A DNA stretch of 64,000 nucleotides from Dictyophora rubrovolvata (GCA_029959195.1 CP114119.1:1612001-1676000); one strand, 5' to 3'. Positions 9,574-21,404 are shown, numbered from the stretch's first letter. Made by a program: numbers and translations. Notes: generated by a model not told the origin, from the sequence alone.

Positions 9574-12489
9574 ATGACATCCAAATCTGCGAGGACGGAC
9601 ATCGAGCTTCAAGCAACTAATTTGTTGAATTCGAAATTTCCCAGTTTGGTTGATGTTAATGCACGGAGTGATGCGTTCGAAGAACTTACAGAGCTAGTAG
9701 AAAAATCAAAAGCTGCATCTGAGCTAAGCCGGCTAGAGGTGTGTAGACATCTTGAGGTATCAAGAATCACAAGATAATTCTTCTTTTAGTTCATCGAAGC
9801 GAAGAAGTCAAAGGCTGCTCATATCCATGAAATAATATCATGCATATGTAACTCTCTCAACATTGCCCAAGAACAATCTCTTAGCAGCCACGCCGCCGCT
9901 GACGAATTAGGATCCTTAACGTCCGAGCTAGTATCATCACATTCGCAAGACCGACCACCGACTATTTTGGAAGACCTGGAACTTTTTCATAGAAACTTGA
10001 AGGAGCTTACTAGTGTACGAGACTACCTGTCGGTGATCACCCACGTCCTGCGCTTGAGGTCTGACGTTGTGTCCTAGTTTGAGAATCACCGTGCTGATGG
10101 CTTCACAGTGAATCAAGCATATCTCAGATCAAGACTTGGTTACCTTCCGCATCCGCTTTAGATATCCCTGTTCTACAAGAATCATATTTATCAAATTATA
10201 GTGTTTTACACTCCTTCGTCAGTTCTATATCTCAGAAAGTATCCGCTGAGTCATTCGGAGCTCTTGCCCCTTTAAGTTTGGTGTCTTTCCTCTTCAAAAT
10301 CAGAGATCAAACTTGGACTTCTATCAAAGGGATTTTATCATCGTGAGATCGATTATAATTACCCAAGTCTTCCATTTGACCGTTAATGTAGACAACTGCT
10401 ACAGCTTCTCGAATCCATTGGTTGGCCCGGCATTGTTGACTTGGATATGGTGTCAAAACAAACTCAATTTGGAGTTGCTTTCACGAATTTGCTGCGACTC
10501 CAAACTATGTAAGTAGTTTTATAGCAGAATCCTGAGAGTGTTCTAAGTTCCTCTCAGGGGCGAGGATCTGCACAAGGATGATGTACGTTGGAAAAGCTCC
10601 GGTATATACCCAATTCAAACACTTGTCGTTCCGATTTCTTTGCGCTTCAAATTTCACTTTGAGGGCAACCGTGATACGAATCGAATAGATAAGGTATTTG
10701 GGCACAAGGCAGAAAGGATAGACATTCACAATTTTTTTAGCCGGAGTGGTTTTTTACTCATGTCGCCAACGAAATACATAAGCATCGGCCTTTCCTTGAG
10801 ACACATGTGACACGTCTATTGTCGTCTACCAAATATAAGCAGATCAACGCTTATGTGAGTTATCTCACCAATTAACTTAGCTCCTCTCTCAAATTATCCA
10901 GAGAGAATTCACTTTAAACCTTTTACCCCTTTTAACTCGGAAGATTCGACAAACTGTTCCCAGCATACTGGGTCATCCGGCTCTTTTAGCACATACTATC
11001 TACGCGTGCCTGGCGTTTGATGCTATTATTCAAGAAACGGGGTTTTCCTTCGAAGGAACGAATGCAGCTATAGACAAATCTCCCTATGATACCATAAAGG
11101 GTGCTTGGAAAGGTTTGACAACAGAAATCATAGGAAATAAGGAATGGTTTCAATCCTGGTTGGAGGGCGAGCGCCAGTGTACGTGACTGACACTCGCGAT
11201 TGTATAAGCCCAACTGAATGTTATTTTCAGTTGCCAATAATCAATACATTGAAATCATCAGCGATCCTGAAGCATGGCAAATTGCAGATAACGATCATGC
11301 ATTTATGGGTGACGTACGTCATGATTTCAAACCCACGAATTCGTCCCGTAGGTTAACAGCTCTGATGGAACAAATAACCGGTATATGCTTTTGTTCTTTT
11401 CTGCGATGAACAACTATCTAATGTGATACGAATTGGAGAACGTTATCGCTCCTTGCCGGGGTTTTATTTCCGGACACAGTTTCTTATACATGTTCAATTG
11501 CCTATCCTTGAAATGTACCACTCCCGAATATCCGCCTCCATGGATGCATTTGAATCGTTGTCGACATCCTTCGTTCGTGCTGTTCCAGGAGCTCTGGCCC
11601 ACCAAATTGGACACGCTGCAGATACCCGTAACCCAACGAGTGGCGTGGATGGTCTGGACAAGCTAGTCCGCGCTGCAATCAGCGCGTCATATGTCGCCAC
11701 CAGACTTGATAAATGGAACGAAGACCAGTTCTTCCTTGAGATGTGGGCAGAGATTAACACTCGGGTTGCATCTCGCGATAAATCATCCGTTCCGTCTGGG
11801 AGAACCTCCAGTCTGAACGAATTTGCAGCAACTCAAGGAACTATTTTTCAAGAGCTGGTAGACCAGTATCATAAATTGATTCAGCGAGCTGAAAGTATGA
11901 TCGTCAATCACGTTTGTTTCGAAGTGGAGCAGGCAGGAAAAGTGTATTTCTCCAGGTGCGTTTAACAACAAGTGCTACTTTCGTTGAATAATGACACAGG
12001 TCCCTTTGTCTCAGTCAACATGCCTCTGCAGAAGAATCATCAAACTCTTTGGCACTGCCATTGCTATCGTTATCGACGCACCTTAAGCTTTTGGTTTTGT
12101 CATTACCGACGGGGACATTTATACCATTATATCGACGAATAGTTTCGCGCTTATCAGATCTTTTCTATGAACGTCGGATTTTTGCTTTAGGCAGACAGTT
12201 ATCTTTCGGGGAAGCAGCACAAATGGCGGAAGAATGTCTTTTGTGGATCCAATCGTGCAGAATGGGTTTGGAACCTGTTGTGAAACATTCCGACGGGCCT
12301 TGGAAAAGACTACTAGACATAATGAAGATATTGACCCTTTCGGAGGATAATTTCCAAGCCGTGGCACTCCGAATAGGTAAAGTCGAACCCGGGGATGTTG
12401 ACTTAATTCAGGATGATATCGATACAAGTACTTTGGATTTGAACGATTTGAAAAATATTGTAAAAATTAGGCAGAATTTTCGCCAATAA
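9574..12489 (+). CDS. RINT1/TIP20 family vesicle-tethering protein (Dsl1/NRZ complex)
   Basis: Subunit of the Dsl1/NRZ tether that captures COPI vesicles returning from Golgi to ER. After an N-terminal helical region (leucine/glutamate-rich, with the DLELFHRNLKELTSVRDYL block), the RINT1_TIP20 domain covers most of the chain: PEWFFTHVANEI, then REFTLNLLPLLTRKIRQTVP, LPGFYFRTQFLIHVQLPILE, GTIFQELVDQYHKLIQRAES followed by MIVNHVCFEVE, and the C-terminal FGEAAQMAEECLLWIQ that closes the family. The order matches the family end to end. Many short introns break the 5' half. Start ATG 9574 lies 113 bp from HIS7; the stop is only 97 bp before the GCP4 start. Some exon joints between 10.0 and 11.4 kb are approximate. 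Confidence 0.85.
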
Positions 12490-12586
12490 ATACGTGCGAA
12501 TGTTGTCCTACTAATTATTGTTTGACGCGATTGGCTGGACGCGTCAATGGGCGTCCTTTTATCTACGCTCCTGTCGTCATCATCTA

Positions 12587-14904
12587 ATGATCGCCGAGGT
12601 GTTACTGGTACTCGCAGGTCATGATTCCTCTATTTTTCAAGACTCCACAATAAACTCAACGTTTGCTCGTTCATTGCACCCAGGCGAGGAACAAGCTTTA
12701 AAGTCGCTTGCGGAATTAGCAGTCCGGTACCGGAAGATACGCTCATTTTGTCAATCGTATTTCGATAGCAGAAAAAACCGTTATCTCTGTGTAGTCTGTT
12801 CAACAATTTCATCAATCCTCGTCACTGAATACGAATCCCTGATTGTTGAAACTGAGGCTAAAATCCTCAAACGAGATGATGCCTATGTTGCCAAAGGGGC
12901 TTTCGTCGCCATATCGACCATTCGTGCAGAATTCTCGATATGGGACGCACCATTGAAAGCTTTGGAGCTTTTCCTTGACTATCTAGAACAAAAGCCTACA
13001 TGTCCTCCAGGTTACTTGATTGATCTCGTTCTAACTCGAGTTGATTGTGGAATCCAGACGGTCGCCAGAATCTTTTCTAAAATATTCGACACCGTCCAAA
13101 AACTATGGCTGGCTGATCTAGCTGGATTTCTGGTTTATGGAACGATATCGGAAGACTTGCCTCTCATCGTTGAAAAGCAGCGTTCTGCATTCGTTTTCCA
13201 AGAAGACTGCGTACCGTCCTGTGTTTCCGAGCGTCTCAGAGACTCGATTATACACATAGGTCGTTCAGTTGTTGCTGTCAAACGGGTGTCGACTGCTAAA
13301 CAAATCCCCCACGAAATGGAGGTGAAACATACTAGGTCGATAAGCAGTCTTTCATTGCAGGACATTCACCAGTTTGAAGATGGCATAGACCAGATTAGGA
13401 GCACTATCAATGAATGGCTGTGGGTCAATGTTCTGACCAAAGAAGATGTCGAGGAAACATTAGAATCACTGTAAGAGTAGTCATATTGTTCTTCATTCTG
13501 AATCTCGTACTTATGCATCTCTGTAGGGCGAATTATTTTTTAATCTGCAATGGTGAATTTGGTGTCTCTTTAATCAGGTAAATTTGATTTAACCTACCTA
13601 CCTCGTCGATATTAACTGGAAAAGAGAGTTTGAACGACTCAAATTATCACGACTGATTTCGAAATCGTCCACGGAGCAAATACAAGTGATCCGCGAACAA
13701 GATTTACATCGAGCTGTGCTGCGAGCATCAATTGGCACCTTGGCACAATCCGATCCTACCTTCAGCCGACTTAGGTTTGTATTACCCTCGGGACCACTTC
13801 GACCATTGTTACATTCTCTGCAGCCACCGCAATCTCAGATATATCGAAATGCCTCCATGGACGATATGTTACTTGGGACACAGCTAGTACTGACATATCT
13901 TTTACCATGGCCATTAGACCTTTTCTTGACACCTTCTGCGCTTTCCTCTTATAATGGGCTATATGCCTATTTGTCGACACTGAGGAAAGTTCATATTCGG
14001 GTACTTGAAACGTGGGTTTCTCTGTCAAATTCTCAAAGAGCTCGACGACGTTGGACAGGAACGGGGGAAGGCGGGACAGCGGAAGATCGACCCCTACGGG
14101 AATCTTTTGCTCGGTGTGCTTGGGGCTTAGCAAGAACCATGAATTGGTTTTTGGAAGTTCTCATGGAGTATACGTGGATAGACGTAATAGATGAAGAATA
14201 TAATTCCTTGAGGACGCAGCTTGGTAAATTTCCTTCCACGGATGATGGAAAAGGTGATGCTTTAGGAAACAACGTGCACAACGAAACCCGTGAACAACTA
14301 GACTTTAATACGCTCCGTATTTTGCACAACGTCTACCTTGGGAACCTTCTGAGCAACACTTTGGTTGGGCAATCCACGCTTATGACGACACTGAGGACAA
14401 TTTTTGAGATTTGCGAACTGTTCGTAGCGCAAGTCGAAAGATGGGGTGGCGACGTTCTGCCGCCTCTTCTATCTGAAGGTAGTTTAGGAGACCACAAGGA
14501 AGCAGGTAGCATGGTTGGCAAAAGATGGAACGTAGTCAAAGAAATCAACGAGGTAAGGACCTATCTAATATCCTATCTCTAACTTAAAAGTTCACTACTC
14601 TCAGAAACTCAATGAGGGGCTTGAGATGTTTCGCGAGCAGCTACTGGCATTGATTTCCCAGCCATTCACTATTGCAGGAGATGCCTCCATGCGATCATTC
14701 ATAAACGTAACATCGATTACATTGCAATCATTCGTACGAACAAAAGGTCTCAAAGGTGAATTATCGAATTCCTCGGAGGAAACGCGCCGGCACGTGGAAC
14801 GCCTGCTTATGAGACTTGATTTCAATGGGAAATTTCTCAATCTCCGTGGAAAAGAGATGTCAAATACACAAAATATATTGAAAGAAGGTGGATTCACGGA
14901 GTAA
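12587..14904 (+). CDS. Gamma-tubulin complex component 4 (GCP4-like, Spc97/Spc98 family)
   Basis: Core component of the gamma-tubulin ring complex at the spindle pole body, where it helps template microtubules. The start MIAEVLLVLAGHDSSIF resembles the MI-ELLLAL-G opening of GCP4. An open frame reaches further upstream to 12518, but only without an ATG, so 12587 is preferred. The grip1 N-terminal part shows YLCVVCSTISSILVTEYESL; the hallmark loop ANYFLICNGEFGVSLIR lies on a short exon between two introns (13.47-13.63 kb). The gamma-tubulin-binding C-terminal domain has WPLDLFLTPSALSSYNGLYA and LSTLRKVHIRVLETW. The C-terminus reads ILKEGGFTE. The size of about 740 residues fits the compact GCP4 rather than GCP2/3. 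Confidence 0.87.
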
Positions 14905-15018
14905 ATATGTACATACGTACTAGTACATTACTATCATATCACGCCATTGCTCGTCATCCGTGAAATGTATTTTTAAGAGGAGTGAAATCGTCAGGGATCC
15001 TTTTCCAGTGTAGGAACG

Positions 15019-15900
15019 ATGTCCGTTATTCAAGAAATTGCTGAGGCAAATACCACATATGTGGAGAACTTTCAACGCAAAGGGCTCGGCAGTCTTCCTT
15101 TACCGCCAAGCAGAAAGGTCCGCATATTCTACTAGTTCCTACTAACTTCTTTTTGAACTGTTTTCTTAATGTTTCTAGTTAACAGTTGGTATGTGGCGAT
15201 TGATACTGCATACATTAACGTAATCTTGAAACCCTGATCCAGTGACATGTATGGATGCTCGTATCGAGTAAGTTTAGTCGACTCAAGCCAGCTCAACTGT
15301 TCGCCTCTAATTAATACAAGTCCTGCAGCCTCACTGGGGATTAAAGAGGGCGAAGCGCATATAATCCGTAATGCCGGTGGTTCAGCGTTGGCATTGTTCC
15401 ATACTGCAGCAGTTCCAAAGTCACTGATTAGCCCCTCAGGCGGGATGCCTTACGATCAGTCCTGATATCCCAACACCTTCTGGGAACAACTGATATAGCG
15501 ATCTTCCACCACACGGATTGCGGCATGTTGACATTCACAACTGAACAATTCCAAAGTCAGCTGAAGGTGAGCTGAGTTTAGTTCGCATACCGGAACGAAA
15601 AGGAATTTTTGACTTTTTACATAACATCAATTATAATACATCTAGGACAACCATCCTGCTGACTCGAAAGAGATTGAATCAATCGACTTTTTGACTTTCC
15701 CCGACCTTGAACAGGATGTGAAATCGAATGTGGAGTTTATAAAAAGCCACCCGCTTGTCCTTAATAAGTCGAATGTTACTGGATGGATTTATGAGGTTGA
15801 AACAGGAAAGGTAAGCTTTGTTTTTCTCACCGCATACACTGTTATATCGTCGCAATTGGCAGCGTCTGAACTCGTTCTGCAGATTCGTCAAGTTGTTTAA
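15019..15900 (+). CDS. Beta-class carbonic anhydrase
   Basis: Zinc enzyme interconverting CO2 and bicarbonate. Zinc ligands are visible as Cys in VTCMDARID and His/Cys in FHHTDCGMLTF; the Asp-Arg dyad of the CMDAR motif is intact. Other family blocks are HIIRNAGGSARDALRS and LISQHLLGTTDIAI. The coding region is split by about six introns, and the CMDAR motif lies on a very small exon (about 25 nt) between two of them. The last exon adds IRQVV and stops at 15898-15900. No targeting peptide is evident, so it is probably cytosolic. It sits 114 bp behind GCP4 on the same strand. Confidence 0.9.
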
Positions 15901-16292
15901 TATGGCGAAGAAAAAGCACTCTGGAAGCTCGTATCGCTATATTCTGACGTCGAGCAAGTAAAGGAAATAGGAAATAAGACCCGAGATCGCCGTTTTTGTT
16001 ATAATCCCCAATAAGGGAACCATTCTTAGTGTAAATAAATACGATACTTGACAGCTGATAGAGGGAAGTGAATGAGTGGTGGGTAAACAAGACTTTGAAA
16101 GCAAGAAGGCGAACCTTAAGAGTGTAACCCCAAAGAGTACCTTCGAAGCGAACGAGGCATCTTCCAAGCGTGAAGAAGCTAGGATGGAGAGGCGATTGTC
16201 ATTTACATTTAAATCAGAGGGCTAAGGAGCCCGTATTACATACGTTGAATTCGTTATCGCTTTAAATCTTCAAAACTGCGGGTTTTTATTTT
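15901..16292. other. Intergenic, convergent carbonic anhydrase and PEX10 3' ends
   Basis: 392 bp with AT-rich stretches near 16200-16300. The open frames here lack start context and conserved motifs. Nothing else recognised. Confidence 0.55.
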
Positions 16293-17578
16293 TTACAAAT
16301 TATATATAGGAAGCAGTTTCGTAGGATTTAGAGCCTGTCTACAGAGTGGACATTCGTTCTACGAAATACGAGATCAAAACAACGGCTTTCAATCTTTGAG
16401 AAAAGGATACTGACCCTTTCTTGTCCCCACGATGAAATACACACCCAACAAAAAAGATGGCCGCATTCAGTCGCACAAGATGAGGTTCGTTCTTCAAGGC
16501 AGAGAGCGCATCGCCTACTTGAGCGCTCTTCGTCTTTCAATTGAGAAATGTCGAGAATTGTACTTTCATCAGCGGAAGGCTCGCGATCGTCCAATGGTTT
16601 CAGGAGAGATGAAATATTTCTCTGGTCTAAGAAAATGTCAGTCTGATGTTCTTCCTCCAACGTCGAGGTGGACGAAGTAGCTTTGAACGAGGGAGAAGTT
16701 GTCTTGGATAGAAACTTGGACAACTCATATGCCATTCTGATAGATATAAGCATTCCCAAAAGGGAATACGAAGGTGGTGATAAATTAGGATTCGGGGGGA
16801 TGGTAGTGACCTAAGGAATTATAGACACAAGCGTCCTTTGGATAACTAATTAGGCTTACATTGCGAAACCCGAATAGACGTTTGATGAATTGATAATATG
16901 AGCCCCAAAAATAAAACATGGCTAGATTTATTTCGGAAAAGACACCGACAACACTAGGCAAACGTGCCAGATATTTAGTGAGCCATAGACGTGGATGATT
17001 TTCATTCATGTATGCAATGACGCGGTATAGCACATAAGAAGGAACGGTGCTTGCAAATACAAAAAAGAGTTGCCACTGCCGAGGGAAAAATTCTTCAAAC
17101 GTGCAACGAAGACAAAAAAACAGCGGACACACTTTTCGTGAAGGAGGTCTCTTTTGACGAGTTACCGTCCATATATCTGTGTACTCCTCACCAAGAGTTT
17201 GAAAACCTATTTTTGTACTATTAGACGACAGCCCTGCCCAGGAGTCTCAACGTACATACTCCGAGCGGTGACGAATGAGTAGTAAGCACATTTCGAGAAT
17301 AGTTCTAATTCTTTCTCCCACTGATTGGTCCGTCTTGTTCCTTTGATAAATTTTGTAAACCAGTCCGTTTAAAATGCAATATTCTCTTTTTATTTTGGCT
17401 TACCAAAAAATGCCCGGAAGAGTGTATCCAATTGTTCCCGTAAAGATGAGACGTGGTATACATCTCGTTGGTTTGATCTAACTTGTTTAAACGCAATGAA
17501 CATAGAAGAAAAGAGAGAGAGAAAGGTGATCTTACTGATCTGAGCTTGGTTCGCGAATGGAAGACCTACAGCAGACAT
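16293..17578 (-). CDS. PEX10: Peroxisome biogenesis factor 10, RING E3 ubiquitin ligase
   Basis: Peroxisomal membrane RING ligase that, with Pex2 and Pex12, ubiquitinates the import receptor Pex5. The N-terminus [15 protein letters not shown] is followed across introns by [19 protein letters not shown] and [18 protein letters not shown]. Next come [18 protein letters not shown] and the membrane part [20 protein letters not shown] with [15 protein letters not shown]. The C-terminal C3HC4 RING starts [18 protein letters not shown] and [13 protein letters not shown], then after an intron [20 protein letters not shown] and stop. All eight zinc ligands are visible. Start at 17578 shares a 118-bp gap with MGR2 on the other strand. 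Confidence 0.92.
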
Positions 17579-17696
17579 CGACGCAAGGTTATTATGCCAT
17601 CCGAGTCACTGTACTTCAAGTTACCCACACGGCATCTGCCGGCGAGACCAAGGTTGCAGTCACTTCTCCACCGTCGCATACTGCTTTCGAAGGAAC

Positions 17697-18265
17697 ATGC
17701 AACGCCCAGCAGTTCACGAACCCACTGTGTGGCAAAAATGTAACTATAATGTTCGCTCTCTATTTTGTTTATCTACGGCTGACTTGTGTTTTTTTCTAAG
17801 TAAAGTGAAGTATCCATATAATGACAATTCTCCGCCAAATTAATGCTCTTCAAAAAGGATGGGAGCCCTCATGGGCGGAGGGGTTGGTCTTACCATTGGG
17901 TTTGTATTTGGCTCGTATAGTATCCTAAGGTAGAGTTCACTTTGGACAGACTAACGTCGTGTAAACATTGATTGACTTAGTTTGGGAATGAAGACAAGGT
18001 GCTGGTCCACGAGGACTCCTAGCTACCCTCTCACAGTACATGCTGAGTAGTGCTGCTACTTTCTCGTTCTTCCTGGCAATAGGCTCAGTAAGTCCGCTGC
18101 TCAATCCTCAAGATATAAGCTTTTATTCCGCATCCCCGTTGTCCTTAGGTCATCAGAACCGATGCCGAATTTGAGCATCCCATGTTATATCGGATGCGTC
18201 ATCCACCTCAAATAGCTTCAAGGATGGAAGGTGCATCGTTTTTAAGAAGAAAGTGGGGGGAATAA
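17697..18265 (+). CDS. MGR2: Mitochondrial Mgr2/ROMO1 family protein (TIM23-associated)
   Basis: Small inner-membrane protein; yeast Mgr2 is a lateral gatekeeper of the TIM23 translocase. Two hydrophobic segments are seen: MGALMGGGVGLTIGFVFGSY, with its glycine-rich face, and SSAATFSFFLAIGSVIR, linked by GAGPRGLLATLSQYML. My model begins MQRPAVHEPTVWQKLKMG and needs a 4-nt exon (17806-17809) between introns 17740-17805 and 17810-17857 to keep frame and restore the K-hydrophobic-K-M-G motif of the family. A later intron joins SILR to QGAGPRG. The tail EFEHPMLYRMRHPPQIASRM is hydrophilic. About 109 residues. A shorter product from the ATG at 17859 is the alternative. Confidence 0.8.
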
Positions 18266-18382
18266 GTCAGTGTTCCGATAAAGCCTGCAGGCCAAAAAAA
18301 AAAAAGCATACACCAGAGAGAAGTAGGGAGAAAGAGACCAGGAGAGACAAAGACGGGTCGATGTGCATATTACATGATTCCA

Positions 18383-19476
18383 TTATAAAATATGTTTACC
18401 AGGACCTTCCAACATCCACTCTGATACTTTCTGCCAATCTTTTACTTTCCAAATACCTTCCGATGGGACTGCAAGATTATCCTTTGTCCACCATTCAATG
18501 CCAGCTCCTTGGTTTATTTCATACTCGTTACGTTCCTCAAAACCTAATAAATCTTGACTTTTCTCTACCAAGGACAATCGCTTTCCCCAGTCATAGTCTC
18601 CGAAGAGCAAAGCAGGCACTCTAGCCGCTACACAACCCCATATGTTTTCGAAAGCGTCGTCAATCAAAACCTTTGCCTGAAGATGCTTACAAGTCTACTT
18701 CATTAGAATTGTCCAGAGAAAATAACAAAGATATACCTCTGCTTTGCTTAGCTTTGTAACACCCGGCTCAGCGGCTCCTGTTTCTGAATACACCGAAGAG
18801 TCCGAAGTATTACGAGCCAGTGCTACGTGATCTTCGAATTTCTGCTGTGTAAAGTCCTGCGAAAAGTATACAGCTTCGAAGATATCTATCATGTTAGAGC
18901 GTTGATTTTTGGAAGATCGTTCTACGATAATGTACGATACCTGGATACCATTTCTCAAGCCAAGATTCGGTCAGTGCCTTCAACTCTTCCGGATCCCTTG
19001 ACGTCAAGACTGCAAATCGGAGGCCCGCAGTTTTCAGTTTTCGTAGAACTTCATTTGCGCCCCGGATTGGTTGAACATTTCTGAACTCTTCAGATTTATA
19101 AAATAGATCTGCTTTTATTTCAGTTTGCTCAACAGAACCCCAGCCAGGATTCTACCAACAATCAACCCAACCACGCAGGCTAGTACTCAGCCAACTCGCA
19201 CGTTAAGATCATAATGACGCACTTTCCACCAATGATAGTCTTCCACCGGAATCAACATGGTATCTGCATGTAACGTATTGTGGCTTACAATGGAAGTCAT
19301 CCAGTTGAAGTCCGGTGTGAAACTGCCTGTTGTGCCCTGCCACCATCGATTAGTAGTATCACACTGTTTTCCCACTGAATGGGGATGAATTTACAAATGG
19401 AAGCAGCTTCAGTCGTACAGCTCAAAACATCATCTAGATCAACAAGAATGAGGGATGACACAAGCGAAACACACAT
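18383..19476 (-). CDS. HAD-like hydrolase, fungal family of unknown substrate
   Basis: Haloacid dehalogenase superfamily protein. Motif I is in MCVSLVSSLILVDLDDVL (DxDxV form). After an intron with a TACTAATC branch site come WHNRQFHTGLQLDDFH, then YYHWWKNPGWGSVEQTEIKA and FYKSEEFRNVQPIRGANEVL. Motif II is FAVLTSRDPEEL, motif III lies around the lysine-containing exon KNQRSNMIDIFEAVYF, and motif IV is VLIDDAFENIWG. The conserved WHN and HWW-NP-WG blocks mark a fungal subfamily rather than a characterised phosphatase. Motif I has a second Asp two residues after the nucleophile, so phosphohydrolase activity is possible, but the substrate is unknown. Confidence 0.72.
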
Positions 19477-19514
19477 GGGAAACTAGAAAGATAGAGAATG
19501 ATGAATGATGTTAA

Positions 19515-19544
19515 TGACGATGACGGTGACGGTGACGATGACGG
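19515..19544. repeat. Five tandem TGACGR hexamers
   Basis: TGACGA, TGACGG, TGACGG, TGACGA, TGACGG follow each other without gaps, 39-68 bp upstream of the HAD-gene start codon and just beyond the homoserine kinase stop. TGACG is the ATF/CREB half-site, so the microsatellite may double as a regulatory array. Confidence 0.6.
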
Positions 19545-19594
19545 ATGAGTGAATGGTAAGGGCGAATGCAAATTCGGCAACAACAACAACCGGT

Positions 19595-20808
19595 TTAGGA
19601 AAGTCCCACCACCTCACTTCCGCCAACGACTTCCAAGACTTTCCAGTCTACGCCAACACCTTTCTCATTAAATATGCGTTCTGCGTCGTGCGCTATTCTT
19701 TCAAACCCTTCTGTCGCAAGCGCCAGAATAGTAGGACCGGCTCCGGAAAGACAAATTCCCAGCAGGCCTTTATGTGTTTGAGGTGTGATTATGGAAGTAA
19801 CCTCTGTCAAACCCGGGATCTAGATAAAATATGTTAGGAGATCAGATATGAATGCCAAGCTATGCTGCCTTTGCCATAGCATCATCCAAGACCACTCACT
19901 AGTGACTTTCTATATGGTTGATGTACTCTATCTTTCATAGCTTCGTATATTAATTCAGAATCAGGCGGGGATTGTCCAAGAGCGGTGGTTAAGACAGCCA
20001 ATCGCTGCATGTTGAAAACCTAGAGAAAAAGACAAGAAAAAGAGTAAGCCAATCCAAGAATGTAACACTTGACCGCACAAACCAGATCTTTTCGCGAGTA
20101 TGTGAGTGGAAGGACTTGTCTAGCTTTAGCGGTACTTAGTTCAAAACGAGGGATAATAGCCAAAGCTCGGATTTCCTTCGTCCATTTGAATCTCACGAAA
20201 TGTCCGATACCTAGCGGTGCTACGGGAGGATTCTTACCCCAATCCTCACCAGCATCTGGTGGATACTCTGGAAGAACTTCTGATAGAGGAACAGATGCAG
20301 CTTCCATTGCCGCGGGTTCCAGTTCGCGAAGATACGAGCCAACGAACCCGCCAACCAATGCAGCCGTCACATTGTCAGGATGTCTTTCGACCATCAATGC
20401 AAAATCAAGAAGACGGGATTGTGGAAGATTGAGCTTTCCGAGAGCGTTTGCCAATAAAACACCTGCTATCACAGCAGCACCAGAAGAACCTAAACCACGT
20501 CCGAAAGGAATCTCATTGTGAGCGTGTAAATGTAGTGCTGGAAGCTTTTGGATGCCGTGACATCTTAAGACATAAAGGGCAACACGAGTGGTGAGATTCT
20601 TGTATATATCAAGCGGAACGACGTCGGCGCCTTCGCCCGAATGTGTGATTGCAGACTTTGGAGGAATGGATGACGAGCCCGAGGGATATACATATACGGT
20701 AATAGTCAGTGTTAGATATAGAGACAAGGAGAGCCCGACGACATCAAACCCCGGGCCTATATTAGCACTTGTTGCGGGTACTTTGATAACGAACTTGGGG
20801 CTGGTCAT
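19595..20808 (-). CDS. THR1: Homoserine kinase (GHMP kinase family)
   Basis: Phosphorylates homoserine to O-phosphohomoserine in threonine biosynthesis. The start MTSPKFVIKVPATSANIGPG carries the GHMP substrate loop; the ATP-binding GHMP motif 2 is IPFGRGLGSSGAAVIAGVL; motif 3 is GICLSGAGPTILAL near the C-terminus. PDNVTAALVGGFVGSYL and IRALAIIPRFELSTAKAR are also typical. Two introns interrupt the 3' half, one after YSRKDL and one before the IPGLTEVTSI exon. An in-frame ATG at 20871 would add 21 residues; family members start close to FKI/FVI-VPATSAN, so 20808 is chosen. It is transcribed divergently from MED9. Confidence 0.92.
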
Positions 20809-20898
20809 CGGCAGTGACAGTGACTCAAGACTTGGCAGTCGGAGTTCAGCGTTCAACGACGTCGCATACACCGGACATTACATCGCAGGTCAACGTTG
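20809..20898. promoter_or_regulatory. Short divergent promoter THR1 / MED9 with TGACTCA
   Basis: Only 90 bp lie between the two start codons. An exact TGACTCA (Gcn4/Cpc1 consensus) is at 20821-20827, 13 bp from the chosen THR1 ATG. If THR1 starts at the upstream ATG 20871, this motif is coding and less likely to be regulatory. Confidence 0.4.
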
Positions 20899-21296
20899 AT
20901 GAAGTCCTACAGGGACATTCTTCCAGCGTTGGCGGACGTAATTGAAACAAGTCAGCAGCAAACTGACGTCGCAACAAAACAGGATTTGTTAGCAGCCGTG
21001 CGTTGGTCCTACGAACAAGTTTGTTTCAAATCTAATCTCACCTTCATTCTTCATAGACAAATAGATTCAAGGAATTATTAGCAACGTCAAGGAAAGCTGC
21101 TGTTGATTTTCCTGGCGGCGACATGTCGCTCACCGATCAAGACCAGGTCATCAACGCACTTGAGCAATTGCGCGATCACAAACAGTGAGCTCACCAAATC
21201 TCTCGACTCCTAGGAACGGGCGTGTTCACCTATCACAATTATACTAGAAAGCAGCTCAAGAAGTTTTTACTCATGCAATCACCTCAGGGAAAGTGA
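20899..21296 (+). CDS. Mediator subunit Med9-like protein
   Basis: Small helical protein of about 98 residues in three exons: MKSYRDILPALADVIE to YEQ, then TNRFKELLATSRKAAVDFPG with GGDMSLTDQDQVINALEQL, and a last exon QKQLKKFLLMQSPQGK. The LPGGD-S-DQ-x-LI-LE motif with following lysine-rich helix is the Med9 signature (here FPGGDMSLTDQ). Med9 belongs to the Mediator middle module bridging activators and RNA polymerase II. Start ATG 20899 is 90 bp from the THR1 start. The short length makes the assignment less secure than for the enzymes around it. Confidence 0.68.
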
Positions 21297-21404
21297 TCAA
21301 CAGAGGGTATATTTATTAGATTGGGTAGCAACAAGTGTATGTAGTCTGTATGAGTGCGTGTAAATATATATACCAGATGTATGTAAGAAACTTTTTGGCG
21401 GTCT

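Noticed and set aside
12518-12586. Upstream start for GCP4
   Set aside because: The open frame there starts with TTG, not ATG; MIAEVLLVLAG at 12587 matches the GCP4 N-terminus.
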